A stretch of 64,000 nt of DNA from Planctomycetota bacterium. GTDB taxonomy: Bacteria; Planctomycetota; Planctomycetia; Pirellulales; Pirellulaceae. Of this stretch, positions 34,381 through 43,061 are shown one piece after another. Both the position numbers and the translations under genes were made by a program. The notes beneath the pieces were generated by a model. That model was given only the letters and a program-made list of their open reading frames with translations, had not been told where the DNA came from and did not search any database. Where the stretch lies: NCBI GenBank assembly GCA_026692905.1, contig JAPLNL010000022.1, forward strand, positions 1 through 64,000, written 5' to 3'. Numbering within the stretch: the first letter of the stretch is position 1; each line of letters opens with the position of its first letter.

Positions 34381-34761
34381 TCAAGCAAGTTGTTGTTGCT
34401 CGGGAGGGTCAGGCCCAACCCTAAACATGTTTCCGTAGAGTCTAATCAACAAATTCGTTACTCGGGAGGGTGAGGCCACCGCGGTAAACCTGTTTCCAAC
34501 GAGTTTACCTGAGCAATTCGTTGCTCGGGAGGGTGAGGCTCCTGCCGAACCATTGCACCGTTGGCTCGGCAGGAGCCTCGCCCTCCCTAAGGTTTTCAAC
34601 GGAATTGACTTTGCAAAGATGTTTACAGCGGTGGGGTGAGGCTCCTGCCGAACCGTGATGTCGCAAGCTCGGCAAATCAGAGCGAAGCACGCTCTGGTTA
34701 TACCGGGAGGGAGAGGCTCCTGCCGAACCATTGCAAAGCTCGGCAGGAGCCTCGCTCTCCC
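34381..34761. repeat. Nested cluster of partial and full family-D elements
   Basis: At least five family-D segments lie head to tail. They are partial left arms with their leaders at about 34400 and 34461, a full hairpin at 34526-34587 followed by the GCAAAGATGTTTAC spacer, a copy truncated in its right arm at 34631-34675, and a full hairpin at 34705-34761. Leaders of the type GTAAAC-TGTTTCCAACGAGTTTAC recur before several copies. No gene is supported between 34317 and 34843; ORFs read from the repeats. Confidence 0.88.
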
Positions 34762-34843
34762 ATTTAATCCCTTTCCCATTTGATCCCTTGGCAGGTACTT
34801 TTCAGCCTGCCACTCGCTTTACTACTCCCTCCCACTAGGTCCC

Positions 34844-36742
34844 ATGCAATTTCACCACGCACGCCTCATGAGGCAGATTGCAATCTTGCTCCCGATATTC
34901 GTTGGGATTGTTTCCAATGGATTCGCCAAAGCCGCCAACCCGAGCGAACAACCCAACATCGTTTTGATAGTTGCGGACGATCTAGGGATTTTCGACCTAG
35001 GCTGTTATGGACGGCGCGAGCACAACACGCCGAATCTCGATAAGCTCGCGAGCCAAGGCATTCGATACACAAGTGCTTATTGCGGTCTCTCTATTTGCTC
35101 GGCATCGCGAGCTTCCTTGATGACGGGCAAGTCCTGTGCGCGATTGCACCTGACGACTTTCTTGCCGGGCAGACCGGACGCTGAGTCGCAATTGCTCTTG
35201 CATCCTCGCATCCAAAGTTATCTTCCGCTCGCAGAAACGACGCTCGCAGAATCCTTGCGTGGCGCTGGTTATTCGACAGGACTGTTTGGCAAATGGCACT
35301 TGGGAGGCGGCAAGACTGGCCCATTGGCACAAGGCTTTGATATTGCGGTGGAACCCAAAGGGAACGGTGCCATCGACGAAAAAGAAGGTGGCAAAAATGA
35401 ATACGCAATCGTCGATTCCGCCATTGGCTTCTTGACGGCGCAAAGTGAGAAACCATCGTTTTGTTATATCCCTCAGCACTCGCCGCACGTCGCCTTGGCC
35501 GCGCCGAAAGACTTGATCGAAAAGAATGCAAACGCATTCAATCCTTTGTATGCCGCCACGGTTGAGTCGCTTGATAAAGCCATTGGCAAACTCCTGACGA
35601 GCATCGACGCGATCAAGCGTCCGACCATCGTGATTTTTACCAGCGATAATGGAGGACTTCATGTTCCTGAGATCCATGAGCTGCCGGTGACCCATAATGG
35701 TCCCTTCCGTGCAGGCAAAGGCTACCTCTATGAAGGTGGCTTGCGGATCCCGTTGATGGTTCGCTGGCCAGATAAGATCAAACCGGCTCAGACGGTGGAT
35801 ATGCCCGTATCGTTGATGGACCTGATGCCGACGTTGATGGAGGTTTCGGGTTTGGAGACCGGCAAGACGGTGGGTCCGCTCGATGGCGTGAGCTTGAAAC
35901 AGACGTGGCTCGATAGTACTGCAGCAAGCCCAACGAAAGATCGTTCTTTCTTCTGGCACTTCCCACACTACACCAACCAAGGAAGCCGGCCGGCAGCTGC
36001 GACTCGCCAAGGCAATTGGAAGCTGATCGAATATCAAGAGGATGGCGCGATCGAATTGTACGATCTTGATAAAGACATAAGCGAGAAGAACAACGTCGCC
36101 AAAGAGTATGCGGACAAGGCCGCTGTGCTAACCGAGTCGCTTCATCAGTGGCAAAAAAAGATGGGAGTTCAGTTCGGTACACCGAATCCGGATGCTAAGC
36201 GGGAAGTTCACAAGCGGCTCTATGTTGAGTTCGATCCTACGCGTTTGGATTCGAGTGTTGGTGCAGCGGCCGTTGGTGAGAAATGGAAAGCTTGGCGTAC
36301 CGAGATGAATCGCGTTGTCGCGGGCAAAAAAACGCTGCTTAAGGACCCAAGCAATGAGATTACCTTGACTGCGGCAACCGGCACTCCGCATGGCAAAAAA
36401 CTTCGCTATGAGCCGGAGACGTACAAGAATGTCCTAGGCTATTGGACGGAAGTAGACGATTGGGCGGATTGGGAGTTAACCATTCCAAACGATGGTGTTT
36501 ATGAAATCGAAGTTCAATGCGGATGCGGAGCGAACAACGGGGGTTCTGTCGTCCGATTGGAGGTAGGTAGCGAGTCGCTGCAATGGACCGTTCGCGAGAC
36601 AGGCCATTTCCAGAACATGATCATCGAAAACGTGGGCACCATGAAACTTAAAGCAGGCAAGTATCGTTTGGCCGTTCGTCCGCAAAGCAAAAAGGGAGTG
36701 GCCGTGATGGATATTCGATCCATTGTGCTCAGGCCGATTTAG
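34844..36742 (+). CDS. Type I sulfatase, exported
   Basis: A 632-residue sulfatase that hydrolyses sulfate esters, most likely on polysaccharides. A signal peptide is followed by VADDLGIFDLG, the metal-binding part. The active-site motif is C85-S-A-S-R89 followed by LMTG, where Cys is converted to formylglycine; Ala replaces the usual Pro. GKWHLGG (about 150) and the TSDNGG segment are present. Residues 515-632 look like a carbohydrate-binding beta-sandwich. The ATG at 34868 is an alternative start. A formylglycine-generating enzyme is encoded 740 bases downstream on the other strand. A heptad repeat begins in the stop codon. Confidence 0.92.
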   Translation: MQFHHARLMRQIAILLPIFVGIVSNGFAKAANPSEQPNIVLIVADDLGIFDLGCYGRREHNTPNLDKLASQGIRYTSAYCGLSICSASRASLMTGKSCARLHLTTFLPGRPDAESQLLLHPRIQSYLPLAETTLAESLRGAGYSTGLFGKWHLGGGKTGPLAQGFDIAVEPKGNGAIDEKEGGKNEYAIVDSAIGFLTAQSEKPSFCYIPQHSPHVALAAPKDLIEKNANAFNPLYAATVESLDKAIGKLLTSIDAIKRPTIVIFTSDNGGLHVPEIHELPVTHNGPFRAGKGYLYEGGLRIPLMVRWPDKIKPAQTVDMPVSLMDLMPTLMEVSGLETGKTVGPLDGVSLKQTWLDSTAASPTKDRSFFWHFPHYTNQGSRPAAATRQGNWKLIEYQEDGAIELYDLDKDISEKNNVAKEYADKAAVLTESLHQWQKKMGVQFGTPNPDAKREVHKRLYVEFDPTRLDSSVGAAAVGEKWKAWRTEMNRVVAGKKTLLKDPSNEITLTAATGTPHGKKLRYEPETYKNVLGYWTEVDDWADWELTIPNDGVYEIEVQCGCGANNGGSVVRLEVGSESLQWTVRETGHFQNMIIENVGTMKLKAGKYRLAVRPQSKKGVAVMDIRSIVLRPI

Positions 36743-36761
36743 TTATCAGTTATCAGTTATC
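36741..36761. repeat. Heptad repeat (AGTTATC)3 beginning in a stop codon
   Basis: Three AGTTATC units start with the AG of the sulfatase TAG stop. Next to it two copies of ACCGCCTAGCCGA lie at about 36777-36802. The rest of the gap up to 37029 holds no gene. Confidence 0.85.
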
Positions 36762-37029
36762 AGAAAGCCCCGACAACCGCCTAGCCGAGAACCGCCTAGC
36801 CGACAATCAACCACTGACCACGACTGAATCAAAAAGCACTTACGCGTCGGGCGTTCCAAGAGTCGCACTCGGCAAGTGCGACCCACCGAGTGGGGCGCAT
36901 CTGCCGGATGTGTCCTGGAGGTGCAAAAGATGCCGCCAAGCAAAGAATTCAAGATTATTGTAAGCTAGACCCGATCTACAATCTGCCACAGACCTTTTCA
37001 CTCCTCCGATTTCCCAATAAGGCATCATT

Positions 37030-37287
37030 ATGGCTGCGGAGAACTACTCGCGGTACCAGCAATCGGTCATCCGGAATTATTACAACAACAAAGACAATGT
37101 GTCGTTTCAACGGGTACAGGAATTGCTAACGGACCTTTATCTTGCAGAAGGCAAAAAGCGTGAGAAGGTTTGGGATAGCCTATTTATGCATTTGGAACGA
37201 ATTGGCGTTCCAGCGGATCAGGTCAAGCATTTGAAGGAGGCGAAGAACCCGGAGCTTATCGCGCAGCTGATTCAGAAGAAGGTTTAA
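37030..37287 (+). CDS. Small conserved-looking protein, 85 aa
   Basis: An 85-residue basic protein that I do not recognise. It starts with MAAENYSRYQQSVIRNYYNN and consists of amphipathic helices ending in a Lys-rich tail. The composition (many Lys, Glu, Tyr and Leu; regular helix spacing) is unlike a random ORF. The ATG at 37030 lies after an AATAAGGC leader. It stands between the sulfatase and the convergent FGE gene. The family-A half repeat follows its stop. A role in regulation is possible but unsupported. Confidence 0.65.
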   Translation: MAAENYSRYQQSVIRNYYNNKDNVSFQRVQELLTDLYLAEGKKREKVWDSLFMHLERIGVPADQVKHLKEAKNPELIAQLIQKKV

Positions 37288-37294
37288 GGAAACT

Positions 37295-37321
37295 CGTTTC
37301 ACGGTCAGCCGTAGGCGTACC
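37295..37321. repeat. Half copy of the family-A repeat
   Basis: Only the left arm (CGTTTCACGGTCAGCCGTAG-GCGTAC) is present; the right arm has been lost. It lies eight bases after the stop of the small protein gene. Confidence 0.75.
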
Positions 37322-37485
37322 TTTTGAAGAGGTCGACTTGCTTTCTCAGTTTTTTCAACGGCCCCCGACGAGTTTGTCTCGTCGGTGCCTGAGGTTTGCT
37401 GCTTGCATGGCACTCGTTCCGGAACGCCCGCATCCCCTCCAAGCCCTTTGGGGTGTGATTAATTGTCTGTTCTGCCCAGTTGGTG

Positions 37486-38565
37486 TTAAGGCATATCTTT
37501 GACGCAACGAAATCCGACGTGGGACGAGCCGGTTTCCACGTCCCCTTTGCCGCGTGTGCCAATCATATAGCGAGCGCAATACTCGCTGCTGCAGAGGAAC
37601 GAGCCTCCGCGATGTACTCGTTTGACGATCCCTGGTTCTTCGGGGTCCCAACTGCTAATCGGACCTTTAGGGTTCTCAATGACTTTGCCTAATTGCTCGC
37701 GATTGCGATAGGTTTCCGGATGATAAAAATCCTGGCACCATTCCCAGACATTTCCAGACATGTCGAGCAATCCATACTTGTTCGGTTGGAATTTACCGAC
37801 TGGAGCAATGCCTTTGAAACCGTCGTCTCCTGCGTCAAGGTGTGGGAATTGTCCTTGGTAGGCATTGCATTGCCATTTGCCGTCGATGAGCAATTGATTT
37901 CCCCACGGATAGGCTTGTTCATCGAGACCGCCACGGGCAGCCCACTCCCATTCTGCTTCGGTCGGTAAGCGTTTTCCAGCCCACTTGGCATAAGCTTCCG
38001 CATCGGCATAGGCGATATGGACGACAGGATGGTCCATCAAGTCTGCGATAGAACTTTTTGGGCCCTCGGGATGGTTCCAGCAGGCGCCAGGAACATAGCT
38101 CCACCATTCCATGAAATTGAAAAGGGGCACCGCATTTTTGGGTGGGCTGAAGACGACCGCTCCGGGTTTCAGCTGATCTACGGGAACACCAGGAAAGTTT
38201 GCAGGGTCCAAATCTCGTTCGGCGATGGTCTTGTAGGTTGTCGCTTCGACGAATTTCGCAAACTCTCGGTTCGTGACCTCGGTCTTGTCCATCCAGAATG
38301 ACCGAATCTTGACTCGATGTTTGGGCGTGCAGTCTTCAAAGCCTTTGATGAGACCATTGCAACAGGGCCTATTCGCTTGAATGGTTTGGCGAACTTCGCG
38401 GATCGCGTCTTGTGACGGCCCACCCATGACATAGCTTCCCGTGGGGATTAGAACCATTCCTTCGGGATCGCCGCTGAAAGCCTTTACCGGCCAAGTTGCA
38501 CCAGCGAGGACAAAAATCAGCAAGAGCTTTGCAGTTAGTCGACTTGCAGTTGAGCTTGTATACAT
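37486..38565 (-). CDS. Formylglycine-generating enzyme, apparently exported
   Basis: A 359-residue protein of the FGE-sulfatase family. Its C-terminal block GGSFLCSSEYCARY carries C325 and C330, the pair that binds copper in true FGE; many related paralogues lack one or both. Other family landmarks are PTEAEWEWAARGG, YPWGN, GNVWEWCQD and the terminal HVGFRCV. The enzyme oxidises the sulfatase Cys to formylglycine. The first 30 residues form a clear Sec signal, so maturation may occur outside the cytoplasm. It is the last gene of ispE-spoVG-FGE, nine bases after spoVG. The likely client is the sulfatase at 34844. Confidence 0.9.
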   Translation of the reverse strand: MYTSSTASRLTAKLLLIFVLAGATWPVKAFSGDPEGMVLIPTGSYVMGGPSQDAIREVRQTIQANRPCCNGLIKGFEDCTPKHRVKIRSFWMDKTEVTNREFAKFVEATTYKTIAERDLDPANFPGVPVDQLKPGAVVFSPPKNAVPLFNFMEWWSYVPGACWNHPEGPKSSIADLMDHPVVHIAYADAEAYAKWAGKRLPTEAEWEWAARGGLDEQAYPWGNQLLIDGKWQCNAYQGQFPHLDAGDDGFKGIAPVGKFQPNKYGLLDMSGNVWEWCQDFYHPETYRNREQLGKVIENPKGPISSWDPEEPGIVKRVHRGGSFLCSSEYCARYMIGTRGKGDVETGSSHVGFRCVKDMP

Positions 38566-38574
38566 TTGGGCAGG

Positions 38575-39153
38575 CTAAAAAACGCCGTCGCCGAAATTTC
38601 TTTTGTCCAAGGGACTGTTTGGGGATGGGCTGGTTTTTTTGTCAGCATCCAAAAAGTGGGGTTTTGGAACGATTTGCGTTTCGGTTGGATTGGCTGGGTG
38701 AGGAGCTGGGACTTCCGGGTGGTTCGATTCGACGTATTCGTCGTCATACCTTGATTTATAGTCCGGTTGCTTTGCCCTGTCCAATTCGACCAAATACTCG
38801 CGAATCACGGAGTTCTGAATCATGTCCCGACAAGCTTGGTTGATGGGGTGGGCGATATCCGCGTACATCTTGTTCGATCCGCCCCCCCCCTCGACTTCAC
38901 GGACATCCTGCGGGCCGCGAAGTCGAGTTCCGCATTGATTGCAATAGCTGCTTCGCAAATGATTCTTGTTCCCGCACTTTCCGCAGCGAGCCGACATTTT
39001 CCGGCTGGGCATAGCGACGAACGGGCCGTTCACTCCCTCGATGATTTTTAAATCGCGAATCACGAAAGAGCGATCGATAGTAATAGAACAAAAAGCGCGA
39101 AGTCTATCCTCAGACTCTTCCATCAGCTTGATGCGAACCTCGGTGATTTCCAT
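38575..39153 (-). CDS. spoVG: SpoVG-family protein with inserted zinc ribbon
   Basis: A 192-residue member of the SpoVG family of nucleic-acid-binding regulators. The N-terminal half (MEITEVRIKL to FVAMPSRK, residues 1-52) and the HPIN segment (YADIAHPINQAC, about 97-109) are the two parts of one SpoVG domain. Between them is a zinc ribbon with C57, C60, C71 and C74 and then a short Gly-rich linker (residues 89-92). The Gly codons come from a nine-G homopolymer (38882-38890 on the plus strand). The C-terminal 60 residues are Pro/Asp/Lys-rich. It is co-transcribed with ispE, as in Gram-positive bacteria, and with FGE. Confidence 0.87.
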   Translation of the reverse strand: MEITEVRIKLMEESEDRLRAFCSITIDRSFVIRDLKIIEGVNGPFVAMPSRKMSARCGKCGNKNHLRSSYCNQCGTRLRGPQDVREVEGGGGSNKMYADIAHPINQACRDMIQNSVIREYLVELDRAKQPDYKSRYDDEYVESNHPEVPAPHPANPTETQIVPKPHFLDADKKTSPSPNSPLDKRNFGDGVF

Positions 39154-39192
39154 GGCGTTGACTGCACTCCCTTTTTGCGTGAGTCTTCCAAC

Positions 39193-40179
39193 TCACGATT
39201 CGTTTCGAACTCGATTAATCTGCTCTTCGATTCCTGATGACTGCCAAGACTGTGCGCAGTACGCTCGCATCCCACCATTGGTCCGCAACTCACTAACTAT
39301 CTTCTCGGCTTGATCGCGTGTTGCGCACAAACAAAATCTAGCCGATCCGCTACCAGACATGCATTGACCAAGATGATTGTATCGGTCAATCCGCTTTCTC
39401 GTCCTGTCGATCCAATCGGTCGTGCTCATCGCTGCTGTCTCGAGGCGATTGAAAACCCCCCATTGGGACTGGGCGTTGCCCCCAAGTTCTAGGGTTCTCA
39501 ATAATGTTTCAGGTGTCTCTGGGCGTTCTTGCCACCAGATCGGTCCGATCGCTTTGAAAACCTCGGCTGTTCCGCAACCGACTGGTGGATGCACAATCAC
39601 AAAATGCAAAGGTTCAAAGCAGGCCAGTGGCTGAATCGCTTCTCCGCGTTTCGTACATCGAGCAAGCCAAAAGCCGTTCCTCTGCCCCTCCAGGAAAAAG
39701 TTAACGTCGCTGCCTAAGCCACTCGCAATCGTTTTCGTTTTTTCGAAATCGTTTGCACTTCCCCACAACGCCATACCCAGGGCAAGTGCGGCAGCGGCAT
39801 CTGCGCTTCCGCCCCCCAATCCTGCCATCGCGGGAATTCTTTTGATGAGCCGAATGTTCGCCCCGGCGTCTGATTTGTCGAGAGAAATTCTAAGTCGATC
39901 CACAGCCTTGATGATCAAATTGCTTGAATCTTCGGGAATCCGCCATGCAAAATCGGAATCTGCTAGCGGCTGACCAAAACCCTCAGGAAACTCAACACTC
40001 AGTGTGAGTTGACCGTCCGTTCGCGTGGTTATCTCCAATTCGTCAGCTAATGAGACCGCCATCATGACGGTATCTAATGAATGATAGCCATCGTCCCGTT
40101 TTCCGAGGACCTCCAGGAAGAGGTTTACTTTGCAAGGGACCGTCGCTCGAAATCCGTCTGGTGACTTTTCGATAATCAT
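39193..40179 (-). CDS. ispE: 4-diphosphocytidyl-2-C-methyl-D-erythritol kinase IspE
   Basis: A GHMP-family kinase of the MEP pathway of isoprenoid synthesis. The N-terminal KVNLFLEVLGKRDDGYH and the ATP-binding PAMAGLGGGSADAAAAL (about 110-126) are diagnostic, and the C-terminal SGSGSARFC segment matches. I take ATG at 40179 rather than the GTG at 40185. It is the first gene of the operon ispE-spoVG-FGE; the gap to spoVG is 39 bases. Confidence 0.95.
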   Translation of the reverse strand: MIIEKSPDGFRATVPCKVNLFLEVLGKRDDGYHSLDTVMMAVSLADELEITTRTDGQLTLSVEFPEGFGQPLADSDFAWRIPEDSSNLIIKAVDRLRISLDKSDAGANIRLIKRIPAMAGLGGGSADAAAALALGMALWGSANDFEKTKTIASGLGSDVNFFLEGQRNGFWLARCTKRGEAIQPLACFEPLHFVIVHPPVGCGTAEVFKAIGPIWWQERPETPETLLRTLELGGNAQSQWGVFNRLETAAMSTTDWIDRTRKRIDRYNHLGQCMSGSGSARFCLCATRDQAEKIVSELRTNGGMRAYCAQSWQSSGIEEQINRVRNES

Positions 40180-40318
40180 GGACACATGCTCAAAACAATA
40201 TTCCGGAAAGCTAGTTAATCACTTTCGCCAAACGACACAATGTACGCATTTTACCCATTTGGGTCAATCGATCTATACTCTCCGTCAGAGTTGACTACGC
40301 AATACCGGTGCTTCCCTT

Positions 40319-40516
40319 AAGCGAGCGGCGGGCCTTTGTACCTAGCACGACGCGCAAGCTAGTGAATTGGGTAGCTTTGTACCTAGCACGACGCGCAAGC
40401 TAGTGAATTGGGTACCAGATTCTTTGTACCTAGCACGACGCGCAAGCTAGTGAATTGGGTAGCAGATTCACTAGCTTGCGCGTCTTGCTAAGGTAGTTTT
40501 TAAGCTACGGCTCGCG
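40319..40516. repeat. Family-C element, copy 3, left arm triplicated
   Basis: Outer ends are GCGAGCGG and CGGCTCGC. The left inner arm CCTAGCACGACGCGCAAGCT is present three times, starting at 40341, 40382 and 40429, but the right arm TTCACTAGCTTGCGCG only once at about 40467. The rest of the gap from 40186 to 40780 holds no gene. Confidence 0.88.
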
Positions 40517-40780
40517 TTTTGAGTGTCAAGCTGCACAAACCTTGTCGGCTCTAGCAGTTGTTTCGTTCGTACTCATTCTTTCGTTCGTTCCATATTTAGG
40601 GAGGCGAACTTTGGTTTGTTTGCCAGAGCCCTAGCCTTAATACAGCGATTGTCCGCAATAGTCCGATAGGTTCTGCCATGACGCTTGCACGGATCGAACG
40701 TCTTGTACCTGTTTTGCTTGCATATCTGATTGATCTGCATGGAACCTGATCCGGAATTTAACGAAATCGTTCTGACTGCC

Positions 40781-42757
40781 ATGAACAAACGTGCACAACT
40801 TCGCAAATGGATTGTTAGTGGATGCCTTGCTGCAACTTGTTTGACCGGTTGCAAACCGACCGAGCGATTTCGAGCCTGGCGAGACAGTTCGGACGTATCC
40901 TACTTCCAAAATTACGTGACGCAGATCGAGTATCCGGACGTCAATGCGCCGATAGCACCGACGGTTTTGCAAAGCCCTTCGCCATTATCGATTCAGAATC
41001 CAAGTGAATTGCAGACGTTTGATTTGACGCTTCAAGATGCGATACGAGCTGCATTGCAAAGCAGCGAAGTCTTTCGATCGCTGGGTGGTACGGTTGTTGC
41101 CTCGCCAGCTGGTCAGGCAACGCAACGAGACGCTGCTCTAACCGACCTCAATCCGCTTTCCGGAACCCAAGCTGCTTTGGCGGCATTCGACGCCCAAGTG
41201 ACGTCACAGTTATTCTGGCAAAAGAACAACAGGCCTATCAACAACGCAGGAAATCCATTCTTGGCCAGCGGATTCCAGCAGACGACAGGAAACTACACCA
41301 ATGCCATAAGCAAGAGGACTGCAACAGGTGCATCTTTTGCTTTGCGCAACAACGTTGTTTACGACAATAACAACAACCCATTTCGAAGATTCCAAAGCGA
41401 CTTTGTTGGTTTTCTCGAAGCGGAATACCGTCAACCTTTGATGGCTGGATCGGGTTCTACCTACAATCGCATCGCAGGCACTTCGACGGTACCAGGAACA
41501 TACAACGGCGTTCTCATCGCGAGAATCAACACGGACATATCTCTAGCTGACTTTGAGGCGGGAGTTTTGCGGTTGATCAATGATGTCGAGAGCGCTTACT
41601 GGGAACTCTACTTTGCGTACCGCGCACTCGATGCACAACTTTCCGGTCGCGAGAGTTCTCTCAAAACCTGGCAACGTATCAATGAACTACAAAAAGTCGG
41701 ATCTCGAGGGGGTGAGGCAGATGCCGAAGCTCAAGCTCGATCAACCTACTATCTTTTCGCGTCGCAGGTCAACGACGCTTTATCGGGAACTACGGGTTTG
41801 TATACATCGGAACAACGTCTGCGTTACATGATGGGACTGCCTCCAACCGATGGACGTCTGATCAAGCCCTCGGACGAACCGCTGCAGGCCGAAGTTGCAT
41901 TTGATTGGGAATCGTCCCTTTGCGATGCCTTAACCAAACGTGTTGAAATTCGTCGCCAAGAGTGGACCATCAAACGACGCGAGCTTGAGTTGATCGCCTC
42001 GCGATTGAACAAAAGGGCGAGGTTTGACGTGCTCAGCCAATACCGTTGGCGAGGTTTGGGTGATCATCTCATCGGAGCTCGTAACCCCTCGAACGAATCC
42101 GCGAGTCTGCTTCAAAGTGTTACGGAAGGAAATTACCAAGAATGGCAAACGGGATTCGATTATTCCTATGCTGTCGGGCTTCGCCAATCGTCAGCGGCGG
42201 TTCGACATGCTCAGCTAAACTTGGCCAAAGACATGACCATTTTGCAAGAACAACAGCTCAGGATTTCTCACGACTTGAGCAATGCCTCGCGGCAAATTTC
42301 CCGCAGCTATTCCCAGCTTCAAATCAATTACAATCGAATCGAAGCGGATAAACTCCAGCTGGAGGTGTTGCGAAACCGTTACGAGCGCGGCTTGATCAAT
42401 ATCAGCTTCGTCTTAGATGCGCAAAAGTCGCTCGCTAACAGCACCAGTGCCTTTTACCGATCTTTGGTCGACTACAATCTGGCACTAAGAGATTTCCACC
42501 GCGAAAAAGGTTCGCTGCTCGCTTACAACCAAGTGAATCTATCGGAAGAAGCACTTGATGGCGGGATGCAACAAGCTGCCTATCAAAACGGTCGGCACTT
42601 TACGCCTCGAGACAATCCCGAAGAAGTGATTGCTCGAAACCAAGTTAGCCAGGGAGCAATGGACCCATCGGCAGTCGGACTTCCTCCAGGTGCCTCCGCA
42701 GTAAGAATCGAAAGTGACGAATCAGCTTTGAGCACGTCGAACCAAGTTATTGAGTGA
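40781..42757 (+). CDS. TolC-family outer-membrane efflux lipoprotein
   Basis: A 658-residue TolC-like protein. I choose the ATG at 40781, since the product then starts with a lipoprotein signal ending in LAATCLTGC. The periplasmic helical hairpins are shown by LTLQDAIRAAL (about residue 80), RLINDVESAYWELYFAYRAL (about 255) and RNRYERGLINISFVLDAQ near 540. These are the hallmark repeats of outer-membrane efflux factors. The C-terminal 60 residues are disordered. No inner-membrane pump or adaptor is adjacent, so its partner is not known. The upstream frame could start at 40730 but would remove the lipobox position. Confidence 0.88.
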   Translation: MNKRAQLRKWIVSGCLAATCLTGCKPTERFRAWRDSSDVSYFQNYVTQIEYPDVNAPIAPTVLQSPSPLSIQNPSELQTFDLTLQDAIRAALQSSEVFRSLGGTVVASPAGQATQRDAALTDLNPLSGTQAALAAFDAQVTSQLFWQKNNRPINNAGNPFLASGFQQTTGNYTNAISKRTATGASFALRNNVVYDNNNNPFRRFQSDFVGFLEAEYRQPLMAGSGSTYNRIAGTSTVPGTYNGVLIARINTDISLADFEAGVLRLINDVESAYWELYFAYRALDAQLSGRESSLKTWQRINELQKVGSRGGEADAEAQARSTYYLFASQVNDALSGTTGLYTSEQRLRYMMGLPPTDGRLIKPSDEPLQAEVAFDWESSLCDALTKRVEIRRQEWTIKRRELELIASRLNKRARFDVLSQYRWRGLGDHLIGARNPSNESASLLQSVTEGNYQEWQTGFDYSYAVGLRQSSAAVRHAQLNLAKDMTILQEQQLRISHDLSNASRQISRSYSQLQINYNRIEADKLQLEVLRNRYERGLINISFVLDAQKSLANSTSAFYRSLVDYNLALRDFHREKGSLLAYNQVNLSEEALDGGMQQAAYQNGRHFTPRDNPEEVIARNQVSQGAMDPSAVGLPPGASAVRIESDESALSTSNQVIE

Positions 42758-42828
42758 AACCAGCCGGGACAACCGCCCGTTGTGCGCAACGCTGGGATGC
42801 ATTTTTCGCTACTGAAAACAGGGTTTTG

Positions 42829-42899
42829 TGTAGCGAAAGTCGTCAAGACTTTCGGCTGCATCGCATAAACGACCGAAACTCTTGACGCGTTTCGCTACA
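42829..42899. repeat. Family-B inverted repeat, copy 2
   Basis: Same hairpin as at 6342-6412 but inverted. Flanks extend the similarity with copy 3 (a GTTTT-CAGTAGCGAAAAATG segment on one side, AATGCTTCACAG on the other), so the full element is about 115 bp. No gene is present in 42758-43061. Confidence 0.88.
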
Positions 42900-43061
42900 A
42901 AATGCTTCACAGCGGCCCCCTGTGCGGAATATCGAATCTCACAAAAAAACGCTTGGAAAATGTGGCGGATACAATTTCAAGCTTGCTCCTGAAGTGTGAG
43001 TTTGCTACTAACCAACGGCAAAACCGCGTTGTGATTCAGTAGCCGAGTGTGGGCCTCACCG

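Noticed and set aside
34381-34779. Open reading frame of 132 codons on the minus strand
   Set aside because: It reads through the family-D repeat cluster; its Gly/Arg/Ala/Ser-rich sequence is simply the translated hairpins.
34997-36037. 346-codon minus-strand ORF opposite the sulfatase
   Set aside because: Antisense shadow; the plus-strand sulfatase carries all family motifs.
40319-40516. CRISPR-like array
   Set aside because: Three spaced copies of a 20-base repeat look superficially similar, but spacings are irregular, the 'spacers' contain repeat sequence and no cas genes are present; it is an arm triplication of a hairpin element.
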